DNA from: Flavobacterium oncorhynchi
Lineage (GTDB): Bacteria > Bacteroidota > Bacteroidia > Flavobacteriales > Flavobacteriaceae
Reading direction: 5' to 3'
Length of the DNA: 64,000 nucleotides
Assembly: GCF_002217355.1 (NCBI RefSeq)
Contig: NZ_MUHA01000011.1
Coordinates: 1-64,000 of the forward strand
Under the pieces are notes generated by a model, which was not told the origin of the DNA, ran no database searches, and saw only the letters and a program-made list of their open reading frames with translations. Within the stretch, counting starts at the first letter, position 1; each line of letters starts with the position of its first letter. This document shows, piece by piece, positions 6,517 to 14,417 of the stretch. Made by a program: the position numbers and the translations under genes.

Positions 6517-8147
6517 GTAAGATAGCAGATTTATATATCAGAGTGAGCACCGATGAGCAGGCTGAGAAAGGCTTCTCGCAGCGCAATCAGGAAGAGATGC
6601 TTAGAAAGTACTGCAGCATTAACAGAATTCAGATACGCAATGTGATCTACGAAGACCATTCGGCAAAAACTTTCAACAGGCCGCAATGGAAAAAATTTCT
6701 CGCCGACATAAAAAAGCACAAAAATAAAATAAGCCTGGTTCTTTTTATGAAATGGGACAGGTTCAGCCGCAATGCGGGCGATGCTTATCAGATGATAAAT
6801 CAATTAAGGGTTTTAGGGGTCGAACCGCAGGCAATTGAACAGCCGTTAGATCTAAGCGTTCCGGAAAACAAAATGATGCTCGCCTTTTATCTCGCTGCGC
6901 CTGAGGTTGAAAACGACCGCAGGGCATTAAATACGTTTCAGGGGCTAAGAAGAGGAAAAAAAGAGGGCAGGCATATGGGGATGGCGCCTTACGGTTATGC
7001 AAATAAGGTAACCGAAGATGGAAAAAAGTACATTGCAGTTGTGGCGGAAAAAGCTGCGAACGTAGTTTGGGTATATGAACAGATTGCTAAGAATATTTTC
7101 AGTACCGAATCAATATATCAGACTGCCAAAGAAAAGGGCATGGGAATCTCCAAGAATAACATGTGGCTGATTATAAGAAATCCGCTGTACTGCGGAATGA
7201 TAGTAGTTCCAAAGTATCGCGATGAGGAGGAAAGGCTTGTTAAGGGGCAGCATGATGCAATAATCAGCCAAGATCTGTTCTATAAAGTTCAGGATATACT
7301 CAACAGTAAAGCACGGACCTACAGGCCAAAAATCAAGACAATTGAGAATTTTCCGCTCAGGGGCTTTTTTGTCTGTCCTGAATGCGGGCAGAAATTGGGA
7401 GGCAGCAAGTGCAGGGGGAGAAGCAGAGACTACTACTATTACCACTGCGATAAATTATGCAAGTGGAGGGTAAATTCCGAAATGGCCAATAGTGTATTTA
7501 AAGGGCATTTAAATAAGTTCAAGCCCTTGGTCGAAGTAAGAAAATTATACAGTGCAGTTCTGCTTGAAGCATACAGGGAACATACAGGATTAGTTATAAA
7601 TGAGAAAAAGAAATCCTTGGAACAGATTGGGGTTTACGAAAAAAAACTGGCTGTTGCCAGAAACCTGCTGGTTACCGAGAAGATAGATGCCGATGACTAT
7701 CATTTAATGAAGACAGAATACAATGCTGAGATCAGCAGGCTTGAAAATGAGATTGGAAATGTGGATGAAGACAGAGCCAATATTGAATCTTTAATGAACA
7801 CAGGACTGCAAAACCTAATAAAACTCGGCGAGGCCTTTGGTGACGGGTCTTTAGTGGATTCCAGAGAGATAATCGGTTTAATTTTTCCTGAAAATTTCAC
7901 ATTTCAAAACAATAAAATCCAAACCGCTAGGGTCAACGAAATGTTCAAGTGTATCTATCTGGTAAACAATAGATTACGGGCAAAAAAAAACGGAACAAAA
8001 GATGATATTTTTCTTTTGTCCCGAGTAGTGACCTCTACGATACAATTTACAAACCGCCATCTTTTGGACGATTTAAAAGCGCTTTCGAGTATAAATAAAT
8101 TGAATGATAATGTGCTTGAATGCAGTTGCTTAAGTGTTGCGGCTTAA
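6513..8147 (+). CDS. large serine recombinase (site-specific)
   Basis: The 544-aa protein has the full large serine recombinase layout. The catalytic resolvase domain is residues 1-145, with YIRVSTDEQ placing the nucleophile at Ser12 and the MKWDRFSRN block at about 79. The recombinase domain is about 155-270, with APYGY and IIRNPLYCGMI. A zinc ribbon follows (Cys288, Cys291, His311/Cys312, Cys316), then a coiled coil (about 350-430). Such enzymes integrate and excise mobile DNA without a host partner. It may be the integrase of a smaller unit inside this element or a second mobility module beside the tyrosine integrase. No att core was identified near it. Confidence 0.88.
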   Translation: MSKIADLYIRVSTDEQAEKGFSQRNQEEMLRKYCSINRIQIRNVIYEDHSAKTFNRPQWKKFLADIKKHKNKISLVLFMKWDRFSRNAGDAYQMINQLRVLGVEPQAIEQPLDLSVPENKMMLAFYLAAPEVENDRRALNTFQGLRRGKKEGRHMGMAPYGYANKVTEDGKKYIAVVAEKAANVVWVYEQIAKNIFSTESIYQTAKEKGMGISKNNMWLIIRNPLYCGMIVVPKYRDEEERLVKGQHDAIISQDLFYKVQDILNSKARTYRPKIKTIENFPLRGFFVCPECGQKLGGSKCRGRSRDYYYYHCDKLCKWRVNSEMANSVFKGHLNKFKPLVEVRKLYSAVLLEAYREHTGLVINEKKKSLEQIGVYEKKLAVARNLLVTEKIDADDYHLMKTEYNAEISRLENEIGNVDEDRANIESLMNTGLQNLIKLGEAFGDGSLVDSREIIGLIFPENFTFQNNKIQTARVNEMFKCIYLVNNRLRAKKNGTKDDIFLLSRVVTSTIQFTNRHLLDDLKALSSINKLNDNVLECSCLSVAA

Positions 8148-8216
8148 AAGTTTTTTCTTATTTTGGGTTTAAAATTCGCAACATAAATCGCATAAATTTC
8201 TTACAGAAATTTAAAG

Positions 8217-8246
8217 AGTACAATTGGGTACAATAAAAATTGTACT
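8217..8246. promoter_or_regulatory. inverted repeat upstream of the helix-turn-helix gene
   Basis: AGTACAATT (8217-8225) and AATTGTACT (8238-8246) form a perfect 9-bp inverted repeat with a 12-base spacer. GTACAAT is repeated once more inside the spacer at 8228-8234. It lies between the serine recombinase and the helix-turn-helix gene at 8359. It could be an operator for that regulator or a recombinase binding site. Confidence 0.35.
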
Positions 8247-8358
8247 TGTAGAGATTTTTAGGTATTTGTTCCTTTGTTTGAAACTAAATCATAAAGTTCT
8301 GTTTCAAATTAAAAATAATATGAATACAGTAAAAGTGTATAATGAATTATAAAAATAA

Positions 8359-8640
8359 ATGATGAGTGATGATGTAGTAACAAAAGAAGATTTAAAACAG
8401 TTTAGTCTTCTTTTATTGGATAAAATAGAAAGCCTTTTAGAGAAATCTAGTTTTGTAAAAAGCGAGACAAATGATCCTGAATGGATTAAAAGTAAGTCAG
8501 TGAGAAAATTACTTGATATTTCAGCTGGTTCGGTTCAGAATCTTAGAACTACTCAAAAAGTGCGTTTTAAGAAAGTGCTTGGTTCGTATTATTATAATAG
8601 AGTGGATCTTGAAAAACTTTTTACAGATGAAAAAAGATAG
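8359..8640 (+). CDS. helix-turn-helix DNA-binding protein (excisionase/MerR-like)
   Basis: The 93-aa protein has an N-terminal coiled segment (DLKQFSLLLLDKIESLLE) and a C-terminal winged-helix domain of the Bacteroidota HTH_17-like type: WIKSKSVRKLLDISAGSVQNLR, then FKKVLGSYYYNRVDLEKL. Proteins of this type sit near integrases on Bacteroidota elements and act as excision or transfer regulators. Its stop codon overlaps the next gene by 14 bases, so the two form an operon, and the integrase lies convergent just beyond. Confidence 0.75.
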   Translation: MMSDDVVTKEDLKQFSLLLLDKIESLLEKSSFVKSETNDPEWIKSKSVRKLLDISAGSVQNLRTTQKVRFKKVLGSYYYNRVDLEKLFTDEKR

Positions 8641-8947
8641 TGGATTAAAACAAAGAAATATTATGAGTTACTTATCGATGTATATTGATGATCCCCAACT
8701 TAATGTCTGGCATTTATCAATTTTGACAGCGATACTGGGGTTAGGGTATAGGCAGGGGCAGAGTAAGAGGATAAAAGTCAGTCGTAGCAAAATTATGGAG
8801 TTGTCGCACGTGAACACGTTACCGACTTATCATAAGTATTTTAAACAGCTTCAGGATTTAGGATACATTAAGTACACTCCATCTTATCATCCCGGCTATA
8901 AAAGTGAAGTAAAACTATGTAAGAAGAGGTTGTCTCTGAATATTTGA
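8627..8947 (+). CDS. small winged-helix-like element protein of unknown role
   Basis: I place the start at ATG 8627, inside the end of the upstream gene, because the longer open frame only reads through that gene. The 106-aa product starts MKKDSGLKQRNIMSYLSMYI. It continues with a segment resembling a DNA-binding winged helix: RIKVSRSKIMELSHV as a possible recognition helix region, then YHKYFKQLQDLGYIKYTPS as helix and wing. Pairing with a helix-turn-helix gene upstream of an integrase is typical of Bacteroidota elements. Function is not established. Confidence 0.6.
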   Translation: MKKDSGLKQRNIMSYLSMYIDDPQLNVWHLSILTAILGLGYRQGQSKRIKVSRSKIMELSHVNTLPTYHKYFKQLQDLGYIKYTPSYHPGYKSEVKLCKKRLSLNI

Positions 8948-8960
8948 GACAGCCTCTTTT
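8924..8960 (+). terminator. intrinsic terminator of the HTH operon
   Basis: AAGAGGTTGTCTC and GAGACAGCCTCTT form a 13-bp stem with one G-U pair and a 9-base loop, followed by a short T run. The left arm overlaps the last codons of the upstream gene. It separates that operon from the convergent integrase gene. Confidence 0.75.
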
Positions 8961-8988
8961 AGTTTAGAATACACTTTGAAATTATTTA

Positions 8989-10296
8989 TCAAGAAGGAAT
9001 GTTGTATTTCTTTTTAATTGCCTGAATTTCTTTTTCCAGCCTGCTGAGAACTGCTAGGTCTGGCTTGGACATTTTGGATTCAGTTTTATTTAATTTCTTG
9101 TTCAGAATTGACATTTCACGTCCAATTGTTGCCTGCTCTGTTATCGCGTATGCTTCAGTCTGTTTTACTGATGCATGGCCTAGAAGTTCTTTAACTACGT
9201 TTATAGGAACGTTATTGTTAAGTGTGACAGTACTGCCAAATGTGCGCCGGGCTATGTGAGTATTAAGTGTAAATGGAAACCCACACAAGACCGCAACCTC
9301 TTTAAGGTACTCATTCATTTTCTGATTCGATGAGACAGGCAATACAGATTTGCGCTGTATACATAACGGATGCTCTTTATATTTTTCAACTATTTGCAGT
9401 GCCTGAGGAAGAAGTGGTACATTGGTGGTGGAATTTGTTTTCTGTCTTTCAGACATAATCCATAAATTGCCGTCAATGCCCTCTTTTATATCCGTTTTCT
9501 TTAATTGATAAGCATCGATGTAGGCCAGTCCAGTGTAGCACTGGAAGACAAAAACATCCCTTACGACATTGAGCCTGTCCGTTGTGAAATAATGCCTTTC
9601 TAGTTCATGCAATTCCTGAGCGGTGAGTGGTTTTTTTACCAGTTTTGTTTTACGTCCTTTAAAGTTCTTAAAAGGATCTTTAGTGATTAATTCCTTATCG
9701 ATCGCGCGGATGACAATCTTTTTGAAATTTGCAATGTATTTAAGGGTGGTGTTATTACTGCAGTCGCGCACGGTTCTAAGGTAAAACTCAAAATCCTTAA
9801 CAAACTCGAGATTCAAATCCGCAAATTCAAGGTCATCTTTTTTAAGTTTGAATTTGATAAAAGCGGTTAAATGGTTTTTAGTGATTGTAAATCTGTCAAG
9901 AGTACCTTTTGCATAGCCTCTTCCAAGCAGCGCTTCCATTTCGTCATTATGCTTTTGAAATTCTTCCAGCACCTTAATCTTAGGTGCTGATCTTCCCAGA
10001 ACCTCGTCCATAATTTTCTCAGCGGTTATAAATTTGCCGCTGTACATCATTTCGGTTTTGATTTCATTGATTTTTAAAGTCAGGGAATCCAAAAAGAAGT
10101 TTATCGACTTTGCATCTTCCTTTGACCCGACTGCTCTTTCAAACCTTTGATCCCATCGTGTATTATCCCATTTTCTTTTAGTTGAACTTTCCTTACGGAT
10201 ACCGTCAACAGTGATTCTGAAATATACGATCCATTCTTTACTTTCTATTTTGGGTCTTTTTAAAAAGAATCCCAAACCAAAACTGCTTTCCAACAT
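8989..10296 (-). CDS. tyrosine recombinase/integrase of the element
   Basis: The 435-aa protein has the Bacteroidota integrase plan: an N-terminal arm-binding domain (about 10-85), a SAM-like core-binding domain (about 110-215) and a catalytic domain (about 225-415). Catalytic residues visible are Lys286 region, HIARRTF (His347, Arg350), GHASV (His374) and Tyr383 in TEAYA. The first Arg of the family is replaced: the motif reads YTGLAYID with Ala258. Variation at this position is known from Bacteroidota integrases such as IntDOT. The gene sits at the tRNA-proximal end of the element, as expected for an integrase targeting tRNA-Tyr. Confidence 0.9.
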   Translation of the reverse strand: MLESSFGLGFFLKRPKIESKEWIVYFRITVDGIRKESSTKRKWDNTRWDQRFERAVGSKEDAKSINFFLDSLTLKINEIKTEMMYSGKFITAEKIMDEVLGRSAPKIKVLEEFQKHNDEMEALLGRGYAKGTLDRFTITKNHLTAFIKFKLKKDDLEFADLNLEFVKDFEFYLRTVRDCSNNTTLKYIANFKKIVIRAIDKELITKDPFKNFKGRKTKLVKKPLTAQELHELERHYFTTDRLNVVRDVFVFQCYTGLAYIDAYQLKKTDIKEGIDGNLWIMSERQKTNSTTNVPLLPQALQIVEKYKEHPLCIQRKSVLPVSSNQKMNEYLKEVAVLCGFPFTLNTHIARRTFGSTVTLNNNVPINVVKELLGHASVKQTEAYAITEQATIGREMSILNKKLNKTESKMSKPDLAVLSRLEKEIQAIKKKYNIPS

Positions 10297-10348
10297 AATC
10301 CTACTTTTTAAATTAATAAATGTAGAATAATATTACTGCCAAATCAAG

Positions 10349-10440
10349 TCGTTAACCTCGTTAACCCCTGTATTATAAGGGATTTTTGCGGTTTCTGGTG
10401 CACTTTTCTGCGTGCCTGAAAGTGCACCGATTCTGCACCT
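10349..10440. repeat. repeat cluster between integrase and tRNA-Tyr (possible integrase arm sites)
   Basis: Two adjacent copies of TCGTTAACC lie at 10349-10357 and 10358-10366. They are followed by GGTGCACTTT (10397-10406) and its perfect inverse AAAGTGCACC (10419-10428), and a further TGCACCTTT. Clustered short repeats next to an integrase gene are characteristic of arm-type binding sites and att regions. The core crossover site and the distal att copy cannot be seen, because the other end of the element is outside the window. Confidence 0.45.
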
Positions 10441-10586
10441 TTAATTTTGTGAGCTTTTATAAATATTGAAAAAGGTCTAAAACGAAAAAAACCTGCAAAT
10501 AGTTGAATTTACAGGTCTTCAGACATTTTTTATGGCTTTTTGAAAAGATTGAAAACTTTAAGTTTTCAGGCTTTTCGGCCTTTCCG

Positions 10587-10667
10587 TGGGGAGAGCAGGA
10601 TTCGAACCTGCGAAGTTCACACAGCAGATTTACAGTCTGCCCTCGTTGGCCGCTTGAGTATCTCCCC
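10587..10667 (-). tRNA. tRNA-Tyr (anticodon GTA)
   Basis: On the minus strand the sequence starts GGGGAGATACTC. It has the anticodon loop GACTGTAAATC (anticodon GTA), a long type-II variable arm, the T-loop GGTTCGAATCC and the 3' acceptor strand TCTCCCC plus discriminator A. The 7-bp acceptor stem pairs perfectly. CCA is not encoded. The integrative element lies on its 3' side, which fits insertion into the 3' end of this gene. Confidence 0.95.
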
Positions 10668-10707
10668 GAAGCTTTGTATTGTTGCGCTTTGTTGTTCTAA
10701 GCGGTTG

Positions 10708-10738
10708 CAAATATAGGAACGTTTTCTACATCTACAAA
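10708..10738 (-). promoter_or_regulatory. Bacteroidota promoter of tRNA-Tyr
   Basis: On the minus strand TTTG (10738-10735) is followed after exactly 19 bases by TATATTTG (10715-10708). This matches the Bacteroidota -33/-7 consensus TTTG-N19-TAnnTTTG. It lies about 40 bases upstream of the tRNA. Confidence 0.75.
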
Positions 10739-11105
10739 CAAAAAACGAACTTAATTTTAAGTTATTTTTAAATTATTTTTTAATTGATTGGAATTGAATA
10801 AAATAAAAATATTCTAAAATGTGTTTTTTTTTAAATATTTTCAAAAGTAAGAATATTTTTATGCAAAATTTACGGTTTTTACTTTTGATTTGATCCTTGA
10901 TAAAGCTGTCAGTCCTTGCTTTTATGGATATATTAATTAAAATTAAGGGAAGAATATTTGTTTAGTGATGTACTTTACAATTGGCTTATTCTAAATTTTT
11001 ATTGATAGGTAAAATTTAAGTCATTAGTGCATCACTCTTTTTTTGATTGAATTTTAACTTCTGCTTGATGAAATTTCAATTTTAAATGGGAATGCTGTAA
11101 AACAA
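10739..11105. other. AT-rich intergenic DNA, no gene seen
   Basis: Very AT-rich sequence with many stops in all frames lies between the tRNA-Tyr promoter and the terminator of the thioredoxin-family gene. I see no ORF, RNA gene or clear repeat in it. Confidence 0.5.
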
Positions 11106-11133
11106 AAAAAATCTCCACTAGGGAGATTTTTTT
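11106..11133 (-). terminator. intrinsic terminator of the TlpA-like gene
   Basis: AAATCTCC-ACTA-GGGAGATTT forms a short GC-containing stem flanked by A and T runs on both sides. It would terminate the minus-strand gene ending at 11154. Confidence 0.7.
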
Positions 11134-11153
11134 ATTCTATTTTAAGAATAGTA

Positions 11154-12320
11154 TTATTTAGCTAAAAGCTCTAATACTTTTGCTCTCAATTCTGGGCCTC
11201 TTAAGTCCTGAGCAACTACTTTTCCTGATGCATCAAGAATAAAAGTAGCTGGAATTGATTCCACATTATATTGTTTTGCAATTGGTTCGTCCCAAAATTT
11301 CAGGTTTGAAACGTGTGTCCAAGTTAAACCATCTTTTGCGATAGCTTCTGTCCACTTGCTTTTGTCTTTGTCTAATGAAACTCCAACAATGTTTAATCCT
11401 TTTGAATGCAGTTCTTTGTAAATAGCTACAACATTAGGGTTTTCTTGTCGGCAAGGCCCGCACCATGAAGCCCAAAAATCAACGATAGTTACTTTACCTA
11501 AGCTTTCTTTAAGCGAAACTACTTTTCCTTCTGGATTTGGCGCAGAAAAGTCTGCTCTTCATTTAGCGTTACCAACTGCTGGAGCTGTAGCACCAACTGC
11601 AGGCATTTTCGCTTGACCTAATTTTGTTTTAACCTCTTTACCAGGAGCAGTGTTTTTTAATGACTCATCTAAAGCATTAAATAAGCTTTCTGTTTTTTTA
11701 ATATCAGCGCTTGGGTCAGCAGCCATACCTTGAACAATTAAAACTGAGATAAACGATTTTGGATGACCTTCAGCATAAGCTAAATATTTCTTTTTGCTGT
11801 TTTCTTGTACTTCTGTTTGAATAGTCATGTATTGTTTCATCAAGCCATTGATAGTTGCTGTATCTTGAGCTTGTTGAGCTTGCTGCATTTTCTGAGTATT
11901 TTTTTTCTGAAAATCAATTAAGCTTTTTTGAGTTTTGTTAAGATCTTCTTGGAATTTCACATACTCATCGTTGCTGTAAGTTCCAGAAATTTTTGATTTA
12001 TGGATACTGTCTTTATCAATTGCAATGTTGATTTCTCCTGTTTCTAAGATAAAAGGAATTGGCCCGTTTGCACCTTGAAGAATTAATGTATGGAAAGCTG
12101 GTTCAGCAACTTTTCCTTTTATTTCAAATTTTCCGTTTTCAACTTTTACTGTATCAAGAGCTAAAGGCATTCTTGTAGCTGGGTCTAGACCTTGAAGGAT
12201 AATGGTTTTTCCGTTTTCAATTCCAGTTGCGGTACCAGTAATTAAGTATTCTCCGTCTTTAACTTTACTGCATGAAATGATAGCCGCAGAAGCTGTAAGT
12301 AAAAAAAGTATTTTTTTCAT
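11154..12320 (-). pseudogene. TlpA-like thiol-disulfide oxidoreductase, interrupted by an in-frame TGA
   Basis: The frame from ATG 12320 encodes a lipoprotein signal (SAAIISCSK) and a DUF4369-like N-terminal domain (GTATGIENGKTIILQG), then a long Gln-rich helical region. It stops at TGA 11561-11559 after 253 codons. The same frame then continues without interruption to TAA at 11154 as a full thioredoxin domain: DFSAPNPEGK, VDFWASWCGPCRQE with the CxxC redox pair, SIPATFILD with the cis-Pro. The whole unit (about 388 codons) has the usual length of flavobacterial TlpA-family proteins, which reduce disulfides in the periplasm. No usable restart lies just after the stop. A real nonsense mutation (for example CGA or GGA to TGA) or a sequence error are both possible. 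Confidence 0.8.
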
Positions 12321-12354
12321 TATAAAAAATTAATTAGTTAATTGATTTGTGCAA

Positions 12355-12362
12355 CAAAAGTA
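12355..12362 (-). promoter_or_regulatory. -7 promoter box of the TlpA-like gene
   Basis: On the minus strand TACTTTTG matches TAnnTTTG and lies 35 bases upstream of the start codon. A matching -33 TTTG is not clear. Confidence 0.45.
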
Positions 12363-12530
12363 TCTAAAATTATAAAACATACAGAATTTTGTAACCTAAA
12401 ATTTTGTTATAGTTTTTTAGTGGTTAATTTGCCTGTAATCAAGGTGTTTGGTGCTTTAATTTGATTTAAAACTCTAGTTTTGGATTTATTCTGAGGGGTG
12501 ATTTTGATTTTTTCTAATTTTTAAGCATAA

Positions 12531-12558
12531 AAAAAGCACTCTGTAAAAGAGTGCTTTT
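12531..12558 (-). terminator. intrinsic terminator of the KTSC gene
   Basis: AAAAAGCACTCT-GTAA-AAGAGTGCTTTTT is a near-perfect hairpin with flanking A and T runs. It lies 20 bases downstream of the minus-strand KTSC gene. Confidence 0.8.
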
Positions 12559-12578
12559 TAGAATATTTTTTAAGAAAT

Positions 12579-13019
12579 CTATTCTTGATTTGTTTTCTTT
12601 CTCCAAGTAAAAGAGTTCAAAATGTGTCTTTTTGCAAATCTTCCAGGAGAATCTGCGTTTACCATTTTTACATAAGTTGCTTTAGGAACACTAATGTATT
12701 CGTAAACACTTCCGTTAGAAAAATCGATAATTAAACGACCTTCAACAAATTTATAATCAGTAATTGATGAAGTTGCGATAGTTTCAGTGTATTCTGGTAA
12801 ATTTAGTTTAATCGTTTCAGGATTAATACTTACCAAGAAATGGTACGCTTCAATGATAGCTTTACTTTTTTCTTCTGCCGCTTTTAAACCAGCATCATCA
12901 CCTTGAAATTTATCAGGATGAGCTTCTTTCATCGCATTACGATAAATGGTTTTCAAATCTTTTAATTCAGCAGTTTTGTCTACGTTTAGTAACTTGCGGT
13001 ATTCAACTATTTTTTTCAT
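12579..13019 (-). CDS. J-domain/KTSC domain protein
   Basis: The 146-aa protein combines two small domains. Residues about 6-66 form a DnaJ-like helical hairpin (YRKLLNVDKTAELKDLKTIYRNAMKEAHPDKF) with an HPD motif, which in J-proteins stimulates Hsp70 ATPase. Residues about 78-140 form a KTSC domain: ITDYKFVEGRLIIDFSNGSVYEYISVP and SPGRFAKRHI. KTSC domains are small beta-rich modules of unknown function. The fusion recurs in Flavobacteria. It is followed by its own terminator and so is probably monocistronic. Confidence 0.8.
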   Translation of the reverse strand: MKKIVEYRKLLNVDKTAELKDLKTIYRNAMKEAHPDKFQGDDAGLKAAEEKSKAIIEAYHFLVSINPETIKLNLPEYTETIATSSITDYKFVEGRLIIDFSNGSVYEYISVPKATYVKMVNADSPGRFAKRHILNSFTWRKKTNQE

Positions 13020-13186
13020 AAATAAAAGGTAACTTCTTGTCTATTAGTTCGAAATGAGTGTTTTTACTTCAAAACGACAAATTTTTTGCAAAGGTACACT
13101 TTTTTTTAACTTTTCAGTTTTCATCTAAAAAATATTCCAGAAAGTTATCTGTAAAATGTAAAGAATCATAGAAAGTAATACTGATT

Positions 13187-13245
13187 TTAACCGCAAAGTT
13201 CGCAAAGCTTTGTGTAAAATACAGCTTTGCGAACTTTGCGGTTAA
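13187..13245. repeat. perfect 23-bp inverted repeat (dispersed intergenic element)
   Basis: TTAACCGCAAAGTTCGCAAAGCT (13187-13209 as one arm) and its exact inverse (13223-13245) enclose a 13-base loop. Sequences like CCGCAAAG...CGCAAAG recur at 37560 and 62530 in this window, so this is a dispersed flavobacterial repeat rather than a simple terminator. Confidence 0.7.
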
Positions 13246-13270
13246 ATTTTTCTGAAACTAGAAATAAAAC

Positions 13271-13522
13271 TTACTTGTTTTCTGGTTTATGATTTGCTTT
13301 ATCAAAATTCCTAGATTTCTTCGGGTATTTATCATAGCTGATATCACTTGGATTTTCGATTATTGATTTTATTGTGATCCAATCACCAACATTAAAATTA
13401 GAATGTGCTATTTTATAATCTAAAAGATATTCACCACAGAAATAATTATTGTTTTCATCTTTTTCGATAATACCTGTATAAACTCCTTTTTGAGGCATTC
13501 TTTCTTGCGAATCTTTAGACAT
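13271..13522 (-). CDS. conserved small hypothetical protein
   Basis: This 83-aa frame has no signal peptide or known motif. Its N-terminal half reads as beta-strands (GVYTGIIEKDENNNYFCGEYLLDY), like a small OB- or SH3-like barrel, and its C-terminus is Lys/Asn-rich. It starts at ATG 13522 and is divergent from the gene at 13609. Composition and codon use match the neighbours, so I take it as real; function unknown. Confidence 0.6.
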   Translation of the reverse strand: MSKDSQERMPQKGVYTGIIEKDENNNYFCGEYLLDYKIAHSNFNVGDWITIKSIIENPSDISYDKYPKKSRNFDKANHKPENK

Positions 13523-13597
13523 GATTTTTTTGTTTTAAATTTAAGAGGCAAAGTTAATCAATTTATGTTTGTTTTAGGGAGTTCGAGACAATCTGAG

Positions 13598-13605
13598 TAT
13601 ATTTG
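13598..13605 (+). promoter_or_regulatory. -7 promoter box next to the start codon
   Basis: TATATTTG matches TAnnTTTG and ends 3 bases before ATG 13609. If used, the mRNA would be leaderless or nearly so, or translation would begin at the next suitable codon. Confidence 0.45.
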
Positions 13606-13608
13606 CAC

Positions 13609-14151
13609 ATGCAGAAAAACTTTAAGCCACATCCAAATTCTTTTAAAAATACCTTTTGTGTTTTTCATGAAGTGCTTCCAAATGAAATTGAAGGTTTAAA
13701 AAAACAGTTCGAAAGCAAAGCAGGAAGTTCTTACTATTATACAGAAGAAGGGATGTACCGCGTTTCGAACCATTGGGGAAGACTGGCAAACAGCAAATGG
13801 CGTTTAGTGGCTCGTGAACCTGAGACGGAATCAAAAACAAAAATTGGATTTGCAGCATGGAACGAATTTTATCCTGATAATGCTGAGGAAAAACTATATT
13901 ATTTAGAAGCAGACTTTGATAAAAACTTAGCAACTTATCAGCATAAGAATAATCCAAAATATGATAAAAAAGCAATTTTAAGAACAAGTTTTGAAACTGC
14001 AAAAAGATTAAAACAAATTAGAAATTTGCAGCAATTAACTTCGTGGGCGAAGTATTTTGATTATGATGATCTTGCCGATTTGCGAAAGCAGATTATTGAT
14101 GAATTGATCTATACAGAGAAAACATTAGAAGAAATTAAAAGAGAAATATAA
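13609..14151 (+). CDS. conserved hypothetical protein (180 aa)
   Basis: I start the gene at ATG 13609 (MQKNFKPHPNSF) rather than the upstream TTG, because the -7 promoter box covers the TTG. The protein is cytoplasmic and rich in aromatic residues: SSYYYTEEGMYRVSNHWGR, then LANSKWRLVA, then GFAAWNEFYPDN. It ends in helices. It looks like a widespread flavobacterial protein of unknown function. Its stop overlaps the next start (TAATG), so the two are translationally coupled. Confidence 0.7.
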   Translation: MQKNFKPHPNSFKNTFCVFHEVLPNEIEGLKKQFESKAGSSYYYTEEGMYRVSNHWGRLANSKWRLVAREPETESKTKIGFAAWNEFYPDNAEEKLYYLEADFDKNLATYQHKNNPKYDKKAILRTSFETAKRLKQIRNLQQLTSWAKYFDYDDLADLRKQIIDELIYTEKTLEEIKREI

Positions 14152-14300
14152 TGGGACGGAATAACGAAAAGAATATTAAAACTCATAATGACAAGTTGCA
14201 TAAAGCTCAAGCAAAGAAAAAGCAGGCTGAAATCGCTCGTAAAGAAAAGCTGAAAGAAATTGTGAAAAAATTCAACGAAGATAAAAAAGAAGAAAATTAA
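14151..14300 (+). CDS. small basic coiled-coil protein (49 aa)
   Basis: ATG 14151 overlaps the stop of the upstream gene in TAATG and opens a 49-codon frame ending TAA 14298-14300. The product is almost entirely helical and highly charged (HKAQAKKKQAEIARKEKLKE, then a tail ending EDKKEEN). The coupling and the good composition support a real gene. Function is unknown; a nucleic-acid- or ribosome-associated role would fit the charge but is inference. Confidence 0.65.
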   Translation: MGRNNEKNIKTHNDKLHKAQAKKKQAEIARKEKLKEIVKKFNEDKKEEN

Positions 14301-14417
14301 ATATGTTTTGCCTCGAATTTCGCGAATTAGCACGAATTAAATTTTAAGATTTGAGCTCAAATCAAATAAAAACTAGTGTCAATTTGTGAAATTCGTGGTA
14401 ACTAAAAGATAACAATT

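Noticed and set aside
10503..10700. 65-codon plus-strand frame
   Set aside because: It runs straight through the tRNA-Tyr gene in antisense and has no start signal.
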